Assembly: GCA_017577485.1 (NCBI GenBank)
Contig: PKRI01000018.1
Location: 1-36,355, forward strand
Length of the DNA: 36,355 bases
Origin: Bacillota bacterium
GTDB taxonomy: Bacteria > Bacillota > Sulfobacillia > Thermaerobacterales > RSA17
Direction: 5' to 3'
Shown: positions 14,327 to 22,669 of the stretch, in pieces
How the letters are laid out: every line of letters starts with the position of its first letter
Position numbering within the stretch: position 1 is the stretch's first letter
Translations under genes and position numbers: made by a program
The notes under the pieces: generated by a model
Databases searched by the model: none
Told to the model about the DNA's origin: nothing
The model's input: the letters and a program-made list of their open reading frames with translations, nothing else

Positions 14327-15698
14327 CCGCGCCGCGCCTCCCGCCGCCTTCCGCCGGGTCCGGGGCGCGGCCCGCCCGGGCCGCCCGCCAGTGGCGCAGG
14401 CGCTCGGCGATGCGCCGCTCATAGCCCTGGTCCGACGGCTCGTAGTAGGTGACGTCGGGCATGTCCTCGGGCAGGTACCGCTGGGCCACGTGGTGGCCCG
14501 GGTAATCGTGGGGGTAGAGGTAACCCCGCCCGTGCCCGAGGCGCTTCGCCCCGGGGTACGAGGCGTCCCGCAGGTGGATGGGTACGGGCCCCGCCCGCCG
14601 CTCCCGCACGTCGCGGAGGGCGGCGTTGATGCCCTTGTAGACGCTGTTGCTCTTGGGCGCGGTGGCGATGTAGAGCGCCGCCTGGGCCAGGTTGAGCCGG
14701 GCCTCGGGCAGGCCCACCAGTTCCACGGCCTGGGCCGCCGCCGTGGCCACCACCAGGGCGTTGGGGTCGGCCAGGCCCACGTCCTCCGAGGCGTGGATGA
14801 CGATGCGCCGGGCGATGAAGCGCGGGTCCTCGCCGGCCTCCAGCATGCGGGCCAGCCAGTAGAGGGTGGCGTCGGGGTCGGACCCGCGCATGCTCTTGAT
14901 GAAGGCGGAGATGGTGTCGTAGTGGGCGTCGCCGTCGCGGTCGTAGACCAGCGCCCGCCGCTGGACCGCCTCAGCCGCCACCGCCAGGGTCACGTGACGG
15001 GTGCCGTCATCCCCGGGTTCGGTGCTGAGCACGGCCATCTCCAGGGCGTTCAGCGCCGAGCGGGCGTCGCCGTTGGCCACGTTGACCAGGTGGGCCAGGG
15101 CGTCGTCGTCCACCCGCGGCTTGAGGTGGGCCAGGCCGCGCTCCTGGTCGGCCAGGGCCCGCTCCAGCAGCCGGCGGACGTCGTCGTCGCCCAGCGCCTC
15201 GAACCGGAACACCCGCGACCGCGACACCAGCGGGGCGTTGACGGTGAAAAACGGATTCTCGGTGGTGGCGCCGATGAGGATGATGGTCCCGTCCTCCACC
15301 GCCGGCAGCAGCGCGTCCTGCTGCGCCTTGTTGAAGCGGTGGATCTCGTCGATGAACAGCACCGTGCGCTGGCGGTGCAGGCGGCGCCGCTCCCGGGCCC
15401 GCTCCAGCACGCCGCGGATGTCGGCCACTCCCGAGGTGACCGCGTTCAGGCGCTCGAAGGCCGCCCGGGTGCGGGCCGCGATCAGTTCCGCCAGGGCGGT
15501 CTTGCCGCAGCCGGGCGGGCCGTAGAAGATCACGCTGCTCAGGCGGTCGGCTTCGATGAGCCGCCGGAGCAGGCGCCCCGGGCCGACCAGGTGCTGCTGG
15601 CCCACGTACTCGTCCAGGTCGCGGGGACGCATCCGGTACGCCAGCGGCGCCGCGGGCGCGTCGTCGCCGAACAGGGACTGCTGGTCCACCCGGTTCAC
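14319..15698 (-). CDS. rarA: Replication-associated recombination protein A (MgsA/RarA AAA+ ATPase)
   Basis: A 459-residue clamp-loader-like ATPase acting at stalled replication forks. An N-terminal QQSLFGDD segment precedes the RPRDLDEYVGQQHLVG entry. Walker A is FYGPPGCGKT (about 54-63), Walker B is LFIDEIHRFNKAQQD, sensor 1 is IGATTENP, the arginine finger lies in SRSRVFRF, and sensor 2 in GDARSALNALE. The C-terminal oligomerisation domain contains ASEDVGLADP and the terminal YLPEDM segment. Length and motifs are normal. Start: ATG 15698 (MNRVDQQSLFG). Its 3' end overlaps the HAD gene. Confidence 0.95.
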   Translation of the reverse strand: MNRVDQQSLFGDDAPAAPLAYRMRPRDLDEYVGQQHLVGPGRLLRRLIEADRLSSVIFYGPPGCGKTALAELIAARTRAAFERLNAVTSGVADIRGVLERARERRRLHRQRTVLFIDEIHRFNKAQQDALLPAVEDGTIILIGATTENPFFTVNAPLVSRSRVFRFEALGDDDVRRLLERALADQERGLAHLKPRVDDDALAHLVNVANGDARSALNALEMAVLSTEPGDDGTRHVTLAVAAEAVQRRALVYDRDGDAHYDTISAFIKSMRGSDPDATLYWLARMLEAGEDPRFIARRIVIHASEDVGLADPNALVVATAAAQAVELVGLPEARLNLAQAALYIATAPKSNSVYKGINAALRDVRERRAGPVPIHLRDASYPGAKRLGHGRGYLYPHDYPGHHVAQRYLPEDMPDVTYYEPSDQGYERRIAERLRHWRAARAGRAPDPAEGGGRRGADG

Positions 15699-15790
15699 CC
15701 TACCTCCTACCTGCAGCCGGCCGCCCGCGGCCGCGGCGCCGCCCCCGACCCGGCAGCCCAGCGCTTACGCCCGGTTCGAGCGCGCGGCGC

Positions 15791-16375
15791 TCATTGGCCG
15801 AACCAGCCCCACAGGGTGATGTCGGCATAGGTCAGACCCGCCGCCGGGATGAAGCCCACGGAGGCGTCGATGGTCCTCCCGTCGAGATCACCCCTGGCGG
15901 TGAAGCCTGCCCCCGACTCCTGCACCTGGAGGCCAAGGTCCTGCAGTTGCTGCATGTACTGCTGTTGGGCCGGGTCCGGCTCGCCCTGGAAGCACAAGAC
16001 GAGGACCCAGGAGCCATTGTTGACGGTTTCGGTCTGAACGAGCCAGCCCTCGGGCACCGGCAGCGGGAAGTCCGCAGGCACCGGATCGGCCTGGAAGCAC
16101 CCGGACAGGTCCTCTTCGCCCTGCTCCGCGGCTGGGTCGTCCCCGCTGTCCGACGCCGCAGCCGCCGGTGCACCGGCCTCCGGCTCCTGGGCCGCCGGGG
16201 CCGCGCCGCCGGGATCCTGGGGGGCGCCGCTGGCGCCCTGTGAGCCCCCGGCCGCACCCTGCGGCCCGCCGCCCTGCGAACCGCCGCCGCACGCCGCCAA
16301 GACCAGCGCCACGATCATGATCACTGCCGGCAGGGCGCGCAGCGCGGGGGCCCGCCGGGTCCGTCCCCTGGAAAT
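15791..16375 (-). CDS. Lipoprotein of unknown function with apparent ATT start
   Basis: A secreted lipoprotein: basic n-region, hydrophobic stretch and lipobox LAAC. A Gly/Ala/Pro-rich linker of about 60 residues follows, then a C-terminal domain (PLPVPEGWLVQTE to LWGWFGQ) without recognisable family. The shortest reading starts at GTG 16324, which gives a truncated signal peptide without its basic n-region and without a ribosome site. Extending 17 codons upstream adds SRGRTRRAPALRALPAV, a normal n-region, and reaches an ATT at 16375 with AGGAGG seven bases before it (16383-16388). No ATG, GTG or TTG fits, so I favour the ATT start. The C-terminal domain may bind a ligand at the membrane surface. 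Confidence 0.75.
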   Translation of the reverse strand: MSRGRTRRAPALRALPAVIMIVALVLAACGGGSQGGGPQGAAGGSQGASGAPQDPGGAAPAAQEPEAGAPAAAASDSGDDPAAEQGEEDLSGCFQADPVPADFPLPVPEGWLVQTETVNNGSWVLVLCFQGEPDPAQQQYMQQLQDLGLQVQESGAGFTARGDLDGRTIDASVGFIPAAGLTYADITLWGWFGQ

Positions 16376-16552
16376 GTACCGCCCTCCTGCCCCTCCGGCG
16401 CCCCGGTCGGCGGGACCACATCCCGGTGGACGAAACCGCGCCCCCGGCCGGCGGAACTACATGCCCGCTGGGGACGTGACCCGGCGCGCCGGTGTTTCCT
16501 TCCAGTCTACCGGGCGGCGCTCCCGGCGTCACGCCTGGGCCTGCCGGACGGG

Positions 16553-17065
16553 CTACCCGCCCAGGCGGCGAGCCATGAAGCCGCGGCGGATAGAGCGGGG
16601 CTCCAGGTCCAGGACCACGGCCTCCGGCTCCAGTTCGTCGATCAGCCGGATCAACTCGCGCAGGCGCCGCCGCCGGGCCATGACCAGCATGACGGTGCGC
16701 TCGGCGTCCCGCCCCCGCGCATCCCAGGTGGTGACCCCGAAGCTGTATTCCCGCAGCCGGGCGGCCAGGTCGCTGCCGCGGTGGGTGATCACCTGGACCG
16801 TGGCCATGCCCAGGGCCAGGCGCCCCTCGATCCACGAGCCGGTCAGCGAGCCGGCGGCATAGCCCAGGGCGTACACCAGGATCTTCACGGGATCGTCCAG
16901 GTTCTGGACCACCAGGCCCAGGGCGTACACCCAGACGATGATCTCGAAGACGGACAGCCCCGCCGCCGCCTGGCGGAACCCGCGCATGAGGATCATCCAG
17001 CGCAGGGTGTTGAGGGACACGTAGACGACCTGGGCGCCGAAGATCACCAGCAGCGTGGTCCACAC
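16553..17065 (-). CDS. DUF2179/UPF0316-type membrane protein
   Basis: A 170-residue protein with three N-terminal hydrophobic helices (LLVIFGAQVVYVSLNTLRW; VFEIIVWVYALGLVV; ILVYALGYAAGSLTG). A small C-terminal alpha/beta domain then contains YSFGVTTWDARGRD and VMLVMARRRRLRELIRLI, matching the YebE/UPF0316 (DUF5698 plus DUF2179) arrangement. Function unknown. The start is probably GTG 17065, nine bases after the threonine aldolase stop; no strong ribosome site is visible, so coupling to the upstream gene is likely. The 177 bases that separate it from the lipoprotein start contain nothing else that I recognise. Confidence 0.8.
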   Translation of the reverse strand: MWTTLLVIFGAQVVYVSLNTLRWMILMRGFRQAAAGLSVFEIIVWVYALGLVVQNLDDPVKILVYALGYAAGSLTGSWIEGRLALGMATVQVITHRGSDLAARLREYSFGVTTWDARGRDAERTVMLVMARRRRLRELIRLIDELEPEAVVLDLEPRSIRRGFMARRLGG

Positions 17066-17073
17066 GGCGGCAG

Positions 17074-18120
17074 TCAGGCCCGCACGGGGCCCCGGACCAG
17101 GCCGGCGATCACGGCCAGGGCGCGGTCGATGTCGTCGCGGTTCACGTCCTTGTGGGTGACGAACCGCACGCGGCGCCGGTCCACGTCCAGGGCCAGGACG
17201 CCGGCTTCCGCCAGGCGGCGGGAGAATTCCGGCGCCGGCGCCACCGCCGACACGTCGCACATGACGATGTTGGTCTGGACCAGGTCCAGGTCCACCTGGA
17301 GGGGCGGCAGGTCGGCCAGGCCCTCGGCCAGGCGCCGGGCATTGGCGTGGTCGTCGGCCAGGCGGTGGATCATCTCATCCAGGGCCACCAGGCCGGCGGC
17401 GGCGATGACGCCCGCCTGGCGCATGCCGCCGCCCAGCAGTTTGCGCCAGCGCCGGGCCCGGGCGATGAACTCCCCGGACCCGCAGAGCATGGAGCCGATG
17501 GGCGCGCCCAGGCCCTTGGACAGGCTGAACATCACCGAATCGGCCGGAGCCGCCAGGTCCCGGGCGTCGACGCCCAGGGCGACGGCGGCGTTGAAGATGC
17601 GGGCGCCGTCCAGGTGCACCGCCAGGCCATGCCGCCGGGCCGCGGCCGCCAGGGCCTGCATGCGGTCCACGGGAATCACCGTGCCGCCCGCCATGTTGTG
17701 GGTGTTCTCCAGGCAGAGCAGGCTGGTGGGCGGGTAGTGCTCGTCGTCGGGCCGCAAGAGCGCTTCGATGTCTTCAGGCCGGGGCACGCCGTCGGGCGCG
17801 TAAAACAGCCGGGGCTGGCACCCGGCCAGGACCGCCATCCCGCCGGCCTCCGAGCCGTAGACGTGGGACCGGGCCTCGGCCAGCACCTCCTGCCCGCGCT
17901 GGGTGTGGGTGAGGATGGCCGCCTGGTTGGCCATGGTGCCGCTGGGGAACAGCAGGGCGGCCTCCTTTCCCATCAACTGGGCGGCCCGCTCCTCGAGCCG
18001 CCGGACGGTGGGATCCTCGCCGTAGACGTCGTCGCCGACCTCGGCCTCGGCCATGGCCCGGCGCATGGCCGGGGTCGGCGTGGTCACCGTGTCGCTGCGG
18101 AGGTCGATGGGCTTGACCAC
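17074..18120 (-). CDS. ltaE: Low-specificity L-threonine aldolase
   Basis: A 348-residue PLP enzyme of the beta-eliminating lyase family that cleaves threonine or allo-threonine to glycine and acetaldehyde. It shows IDLRSDTVTTPTPAMR, GDDVYGEDPTVRRLE, SGTMANQ, LENTHNMAGG, HLDGARIFNAA and the PLP lysine at 202 in FSLSKGLGAP. Start chosen at GTG 18120 (VVKPIDLRSD), with GAGG nine bases upstream; a GTG 15 bases earlier is possible but lacks a spaced ribosome site. The neighbour upstream is the threonine ammonia-lyase pseudogene, so this was once a two-enzyme threonine-degrading group. Confidence 0.93.
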   Translation of the reverse strand: MVKPIDLRSDTVTTPTPAMRRAMAEAEVGDDVYGEDPTVRRLEERAAQLMGKEAALLFPSGTMANQAAILTHTQRGQEVLAEARSHVYGSEAGGMAVLAGCQPRLFYAPDGVPRPEDIEALLRPDDEHYPPTSLLCLENTHNMAGGTVIPVDRMQALAAAARRHGLAVHLDGARIFNAAVALGVDARDLAAPADSVMFSLSKGLGAPIGSMLCGSGEFIARARRWRKLLGGGMRQAGVIAAAGLVALDEMIHRLADDHANARRLAEGLADLPPLQVDLDLVQTNIVMCDVSAVAPAPEFSRRLAEAGVLALDVDRRRVRFVTHKDVNRDDIDRALAVIAGLVRGPVRA

Positions 18121-18185
18121 GCTTGAGAACCTCACCCTCGGCGCCTGGACGGGATACGGGGCCCGGGCCGCCGCGCCGCGGCCTG

Positions 18186-19142
18186 CTAGTTCCAGGCGCG
18201 GCCCCTCAGCTGGTCCAGGTCCACGTTCCCGCCGCTGAGCACGCATACCACTTTGCTGCCGCCGGGCGCCTTGACGAGGCCGTTGAGCAGGGCCGCCACC
18301 GGCGCCGCCGCGGCGCCTTCGACCACCAGTTTACAACGGGACATGACCCAGAGGAGGGCCTCGAAAATCGCCTCATCAGGCAGCGTCACGATCTCGTCCA
18401 CCTAGCGGCGAACCATTTCCAGCGTGACCTCGCCGACCCGCTGCACCCGCAGCCCGTCGATGACGCAGTCCACGCGCTCCAGCGTGACGCGCCTGCCCGC
18501 GGCCACGCTGCGCTGCATGGCGGGAGCCCCCGACGATTCCACGCCGATGACCCGAACCCCGGGCTTCAACTGCTTCAGGGCCGCCGCAACGCCGGAGATC
18601 AAGCCGCCGCCGCCGATGGGGACCACCACCACATCCACATCGGGCAGATCGTCGTGGATCTCCAGGCCCAGGGTGCCCTGGCCGGCGATCAACTGGGGGT
18701 CGTCGAAGGGGTGGATGTAGGTGAGCCCCCGCTCCGCCACCAGCTGCCGGGCCTTCTGATCCGCCTCATCCCAGATGCTGCCGTGCAGCACCACCTCGGC
18801 ACCGTAAGCCCTGGTGGCGGCGATCTTGGCCGGCGTCGCGTTCTCCGCCATGGTCACCACCGCCGGGATCCCGTGCAGCCTGGCCGCCAGCGCCACACCC
18901 TGAGCGTGGTTGCCGGCCGACGAGCAGATCACCCCGCGGGCCTTCTCCTGGGAGCTCAGCAAGGCCAGCTTGTTCAGCGGGCCGCGAATCTTGTAGGAGC
19001 CGGTGCGCTGGAACACCTCAGCCTTGAGGTAGGCCTCGAATCCCGTCTGCTCGCTCAGTAGCCGCGACCGGAGCAGCGGCGTGCGGTGAATGTGGGGCCG
19101 CACCCGCTCCCGGGCTTCCAGGAACGCCTCCAACGGAACCAA
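18186..19142 (-). pseudogene. ilvA: Threonine ammonia-lyase interrupted by one amber codon
   Basis: A full-length catabolic-type threonine dehydratase (no ACT domain; 318 codons) with an intact TTG start behind AAGGAGG. It has the PLP lysine at 51 in GSYKIRG, SSAGNHAQG, VVPIGGGGL and, after the break, the SGGN serine/glycine segment. A TAG at 18402-18404 (codon 247) sits between EMVRR and VDEIV, where relatives commonly have tyrosine; one base change (TAC or TAT to TAG) explains it. The frame is otherwise open to the natural stop at 18186. It is either recent inactivation, a sequencing error, or two separately translated parts (a GTG follows the TAG directly). Confidence 0.88.
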
Positions 19143-19163
19143 TGGGGTCGCCTCCTTCAGGGG

Positions 19164-19448
19164 TCAGCCGCGCCGGGCCTGGGGATCCAGCACGTCGCGC
19201 AGCCAGTCGCCGACCAGGTTGACGCTGAGGACGGTGAGCAGGATGGCCATGCCGGGAAAGGCCGTGAGCCACCAGGCCTTCGTCAGGTAGGTCTGGCCCT
19301 CCGACAGCATGCCGCCCCAGGTGGGAACCGACGTTCCTACCCCGAGGCCCAGGTAGCTCAGGGATGCTTCGTAAATGATGTTGCTGGCCACCGCAAAGCT
19401 GGCAATGACGGTGATCGGGCCGACCATGTTGGGCAGGAGATCCTGGGG
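19164..19448 (-). pseudogene. Opp/DppC-type peptide ABC transporter permease, C-terminal fragment
   Basis: About 95 residues matching only the last third of a DppC/OppC permease: LLPNMVGPI, EASLSYLGLG, PTWGGMLSEG, and the closing helix PGMAILLTVLSVNLVGDWLRD-type with terminal LDPQ. At least 200 residues of the N-terminal part are missing, and the homology ends at a 12-bp inverted repeat directly after the binding-protein remnant. No partner permease or ATPase gene is in the window. It is non-functional as a transporter subunit. Confidence 0.85.
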
Positions 19449-19474
19449 GCCGGCCGCAGCCCGCCCCCAGGATC
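19439..19474. repeat. 12-bp perfect inverted repeat between transporter remnants
   Basis: GATCCTGGGGGC (19439-19450) and its exact complement (19463-19474) with a 12-base loop, lying 18 bases after the binding-protein stop. Hairpins at this position are common after substrate-binding genes in transporter operons and could have been the deletion endpoint. No U-run follows on either strand. Confidence 0.65.
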
Positions 19475-19492
19475 GCCGCTGCCGTGGCGGCG

Positions 19493-20513
19493 CTAGTTCC
19501 GCACGGACGCGTCATAGAGGATGAACTTCTCGTCCGGCCGCGCCCGCCAGTCGAGGCGCTCACTGACGCCGTAGATGTCGAACTGCTTGTACAGGAAGAT
19601 CTGCGGCGCTTGCTGGTACGCGATCTCCTGCAGGCGGTAGACCAGCTGGCGCCGGGCCTCGCGGTCCATCTCCCGGGTCAGGGCGGCGAAGGTGTTCTCA
19701 TACTCCTCGTTGACCCAGCGCGTCGCGTTCCAGGCGTAGTCCTTCTGCAGGTCGGTCATGTCCTGCTGGCCTTCGAAGTAGCCGCTCTCGCCCAGCAGGT
19801 AGAGACCCTCGAACTGGCGGTTCAGGATCTTGTCCAGCCAGACCGAGGAATCCAGCGGTCGCAGCTCGACCTGAACACCGATCTTGGCCAGGTCGGCGGC
19901 GATGGCCTGGACGACGTCGGCATCCATCATGTAGCGGCCGACCGGGTGCTCCAGCACCGTGCTGAAGCCATCGGGGTACCCGGCTTCGGCCAGCAGGGCC
20001 CGAGCCCGCTCGGGGTCATAGGGATAGGGTTCCAGGTCCGGATGCTCGTACGGCGGGTTGGCGAACCCGGCCATCCGGCGGCCGTAGCCGCCCAGAATCG
20101 TGTCGGCGATCAACTGGACGTCGACGCCGTAATTGAGGGCCTGGCGCACCCGAACGTCGTTGAAGGGCGCCGTGTCGGTGGGCATGCCGATGAAGATGCG
20201 GTCGGCCGCCCTGGACCGCCTCGACCCGGAGACCCTCCCGGGCGTCGATGTCGTCCGCCAGGTCCGGCGGCAGGTTGGTGATGATGTCCACCGTGCCGGC
20301 CTGCAGTTCGGCCAGGCGGGTGCCGTCGTTGGGGATCACGCGCCAGATGATGCGGTCGATGGCCGGCTTCCCGCGCCAGTGGTCCTCGAAGGCCACCATG
20401 ACCGTCTGGGCATCGCGCTGCCAGGACTCCAGCATGTAAGGACCGGTGCCCACCGGGTGCTCAGCCAGGTACTCGAGACTGTTGCTGGAGTAGTGCTCGG
20501 GCTCCAGAGGCGT
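19493..20513 (-). pseudogene. Peptide ABC transporter substrate-binding protein, truncated and frameshifted
   Basis: Two overlapping frames together give the C-terminal two thirds of a family-5 (DppA/OppA) binding protein. The first part runs from LEPEHYSSNS through VGTGPYMLESW and LAELQAGTVDIITNLPP to EGLRVEAVQGG. The next part continues in another frame from ADRIFIGMPTDTAPFNDVR through RQALNYGVD to the stop at 19493. The shift lies near 20200-20210 within a GGCGGCC run. The N terminus including the signal peptide is missing; the 5' end is fused at about 20513 to the amidohydrolase remnant. Confidence 0.85.
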
Positions 20514-21010
20514 GCTCCACCGAGTCGATGCCCGCCCGCAGCACGTTCTTGATGGCCTCGGCACCGTGGGCGTGGGCCGCCGTGGGGAGGCCCACCTTGC
20601 GCGCTTCCTGCACGCCGGCGGTAAGCTCGACCAGGTCCAGCTGGACCGCTCCGGGCTGCTCTCCTGCCTCGGCGAAACCGCCGCTGGCCATGAACTTCAC
20701 CCAGTCGGAGCGGGCCTTGATCTGGACCCGGGCGGCCCGGCGCACCGCGTCGGGGCCATCGGCCTCCAGGCCGTAGAACCAGCCGTGCCCGCCGGTCATG
20801 CAGATCATCTGCCCCGCCGCCAGCGTGACGGCGGCGTTCTCGACGGTGCGGATCATCCGCTGTGCCGTGTTGAGCCGCAGTTCCTCGGCCACGTGACCGC
20901 CGCTGTAGGTCAGGTGGCAGTGGGAGTCGATCAGCCCGGGCAGGATGTACCGGCCGGTGACGTCGACGACCTCGGTGCCCGAAGCCTTTCCTCGCTGCTT
21001 TTCAACGGCC
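20514..21010 (-). pseudogene. Dipeptidase-like amidohydrolase, internal fragment
   Basis: An internal piece of an imidazolonepropionase/Xaa-Pro-dipeptidase-like amidohydrolase. It contains EVVDVTGRYILPGLIDSHCH with the metal-binding HxH, GGHGWFYG, RSDWVKFMASGGFA and AHAHGAEAIKNVLRAGID followed by SVEHAS. The first 40 or so residues and roughly the last 150-200 are absent: homology ends at SVEHAS where the sequence joins the binding-protein remnant. No start codon precedes the HCH motif in a sensible position. With the transporter pieces next to it, this suggests a lost peptide uptake and hydrolysis cluster. Confidence 0.82.
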
Positions 21011-21054
21011 TCGCGCCGCCCGGCAGGGCGGCGCCGCTCAGGCTCCCCGTCCCG

Positions 21055-21933
21055 TCACCGGTCCGATCCGTCACCCCAGATGGTGCTGAGAACCGCCGCG
21101 TCCTTGCCGCCCAGGCCGTGTCGTTCCGCCTCCAGGTGCCTGCGCAGGACCCACGAGGCCAGCGGCACCGGCGAGTTCACGTGCTCGCCCAACCGCTGCA
21201 CCAGCGTCAGGTCCTTGCGCAGCAGCGAAACCGTGAAGGCTGAGTCGAAGTTCGCCGCCAGCAGGACCGGCAGCGTCCGCAGCAGCATGCGGCTCTGGCC
21301 GTAGGAGGTCTGGAGGGCCTCCACCAGGCGCTCCAGGTCCAGGCCCGCCCGCCGGGCCAGCAGCAGCGCCTCCACCGCGGCCGCCGAGTGCACCGCCGTC
21401 AGCAGCTGGTTCACCAGCTTGGCCGCCTGCCCCGCTCCCGGCGGGCCCATGTGGTGGATGCGCTGCCCGACGGCGCCCAGCAGCGGCTGGACCCGGCCCA
21501 GCGCGCCGGCGTCGCCGCCCACGAAGATGGTCAGCGTCCCCTCCTCGGCGCCCCGCACCCCGCCGCTGACGGGCGCGTCCAGGTAGGAGACGCCGCGCGA
21601 CGCGGCCTGCCGTGCCAGGTCCTGAGCCGTATCCACCCCGATGGTGGCGTGGTCGACGATGACGGCGCCGGTCTCCAGGTGCGGCAGCACCCGCTCCACC
21701 ACCGACCGGGACGCCTCGTCGTCCAGCAGGCACATGAATACGGCCCCGGCCCCGCGGACCGCCTGCTCCGCCTGGTCGACGATCTCCACGCCAAACGCCT
21801 CGAGTTCCCGGAAGTCCCGGCGGGTGCGGTTCCAGGCGCGGACCCGGTGCCCCGCGCGGGCCAGGTTCCGGGCCATGGGCCGGCCCATGGCGCCCAGGCC
21901 CAGGAAGGCCACCTGCGCCGGTCCCGTCTCCAT
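21055..21933 (-). CDS. NAD(P)-dependent oxidoreductase, 3-hydroxyisobutyrate dehydrogenase family
   Basis: A 292-residue beta-hydroxyacid dehydrogenase. The Rossmann motif is GLGAMG at 12-17. It also has the substrate-binding signature DAPVSGG, the GTLTIFVGGD segment, and the catalytic lysine in GAGQAAKLVNQ (about 170); the C-terminal helical domain is complete. The substrate (3-hydroxyisobutyrate, tartronate semialdehyde, glyoxylate/succinic semialdehyde or similar) cannot be read from sequence. The start is ATG 21933 because GGAGGTGA lies seven bases upstream; a TTG two codons earlier is less well placed. It follows thioredoxin after a terminator-like hairpin. Confidence 0.92.
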   Translation of the reverse strand: METGPAQVAFLGLGAMGRPMARNLARAGHRVRAWNRTRRDFRELEAFGVEIVDQAEQAVRGAGAVFMCLLDDEASRSVVERVLPHLETGAVIVDHATIGVDTAQDLARQAASRGVSYLDAPVSGGVRGAEEGTLTIFVGGDAGALGRVQPLLGAVGQRIHHMGPPGAGQAAKLVNQLLTAVHSAAAVEALLLARRAGLDLERLVEALQTSYGQSRMLLRTLPVLLAANFDSAFTVSLLRKDLTLVQRLGEHVNSPVPLASWVLRRHLEAERHGLGGKDAAVLSTIWGDGSDR

Positions 21934-21971
21934 GCCCAACTCACCTCCGTGCCGTGTGGAAATCTACGACA

Positions 21972-22001
21972 CGGCCCCCCGGGCTTTCCCCCGGGGGGCC
22001 G
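21972..22001 (-). terminator. GC-rich hairpin after trxA
   Basis: Twelve-base perfect arms (CGGCCCCCCGGG and complement) around a 6-base loop, between trxA and the reductase gene. No long U-run follows. A second, overlapping pairing (CCGTGT 21952-21957 with ACACGG 21969-21974) shares bases with it, so the two structures may exclude each other. Confidence 0.6.
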
Positions 22002-22085
22002 CTTCAGTTCGCACGGTTTGGGCGGCAGCGCTGCCCGCGCCGGCGGCCGGTGCCGCTCGCCGGCGCCGGCCGCCCAGGCTGCCGG

Positions 22086-22412
22086 CTAGCCGGCCAGCCC
22101 CTGAAGCACCTGCTCCAGGTGCTGCTTGCCGCGGAAGCCCACGTGCTGCTGCTCGGGCTCGCCGTTGCGGAAGACGATCAGCGTGGGAATGCTCATGACG
22201 CCGTAGCGCTGGGCGATGTCGGGGCTCTCGTCGACGTTGAGCTTGGCGAACTTGATCTTGTCGCCGTACTGGCCGGCCAGTTCCTCGAAGACCGGCGCCA
22301 TCATGCGGCACGGGCCGCACCACGGGGCCCAGAAGTCGACGATCACCGGCTGCTCCGCCTGCAGGACTTCCTCCTCGAACGTGGCGCCGGTGACTTCGGT
22401 GACCTTCGACAT
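22086..22412 (-). CDS. trxA: Thioredoxin
   Basis: A 108-residue thioredoxin, the general cytoplasmic disulfide reductase. It has WCGPC at 31-35, DFWAP before it, FAKLNVDE, the cis-proline in MSIPTL, and FRNGE near the end. Length and motifs are normal. The start is ATG 22412 behind GGGAGG with 7-base spacing; the longer in-frame reading upstream has no family similarity. A leader of about 220 bases separates it from a good promoter at 22640-22669. Confidence 0.97.
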   Translation of the reverse strand: MSKVTEVTGATFEEEVLQAEQPVIVDFWAPWCGPCRMMAPVFEELAGQYGDKIKFAKLNVDESPDIAQRYGVMSIPTLIVFRNGEPEQQHVGFRGKQHLEQVLQGLAG

Positions 22413-22639
22413 GGAAACGCCTCCCAAAGACAATGAGCGCACCCCGCCGTGCCGTCGCGCCGCAGGTTTCTTGAGTCCCGCCCCTGCAAGGGGGTGTCCT
22501 CTCGCCTGCTTTGCACGTCCCCTCGGCGGGGGCATGTGCGCCACAAGCGAATCTGGACTCCCAGTCTGTTGGTGTTGGCTCAAAACTTGCGACGCCGACG
22601 CACACAGCAGGGTGACGAACCCTTGCTCCGGCTAAGGCC

Positions 22640-22669
22640 ATCTTAGCACAGCGGCGAAAGCGGGCTCAA
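22640..22669 (-). promoter_or_regulatory. Promoter of trxA
   Basis: On the minus strand, TTGAGC (22664-22669) and an extended -10, TGC-TAAGAT (22640-22645), with an 18-base spacer; the -35 overlaps the aspS stop codon. The resulting leader of about 220 bases contains several hairpins, for example CCCC/GGGG pairs around 22487-22500 and 22513-22530, but I recognise no riboswitch class. Confidence 0.6.
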
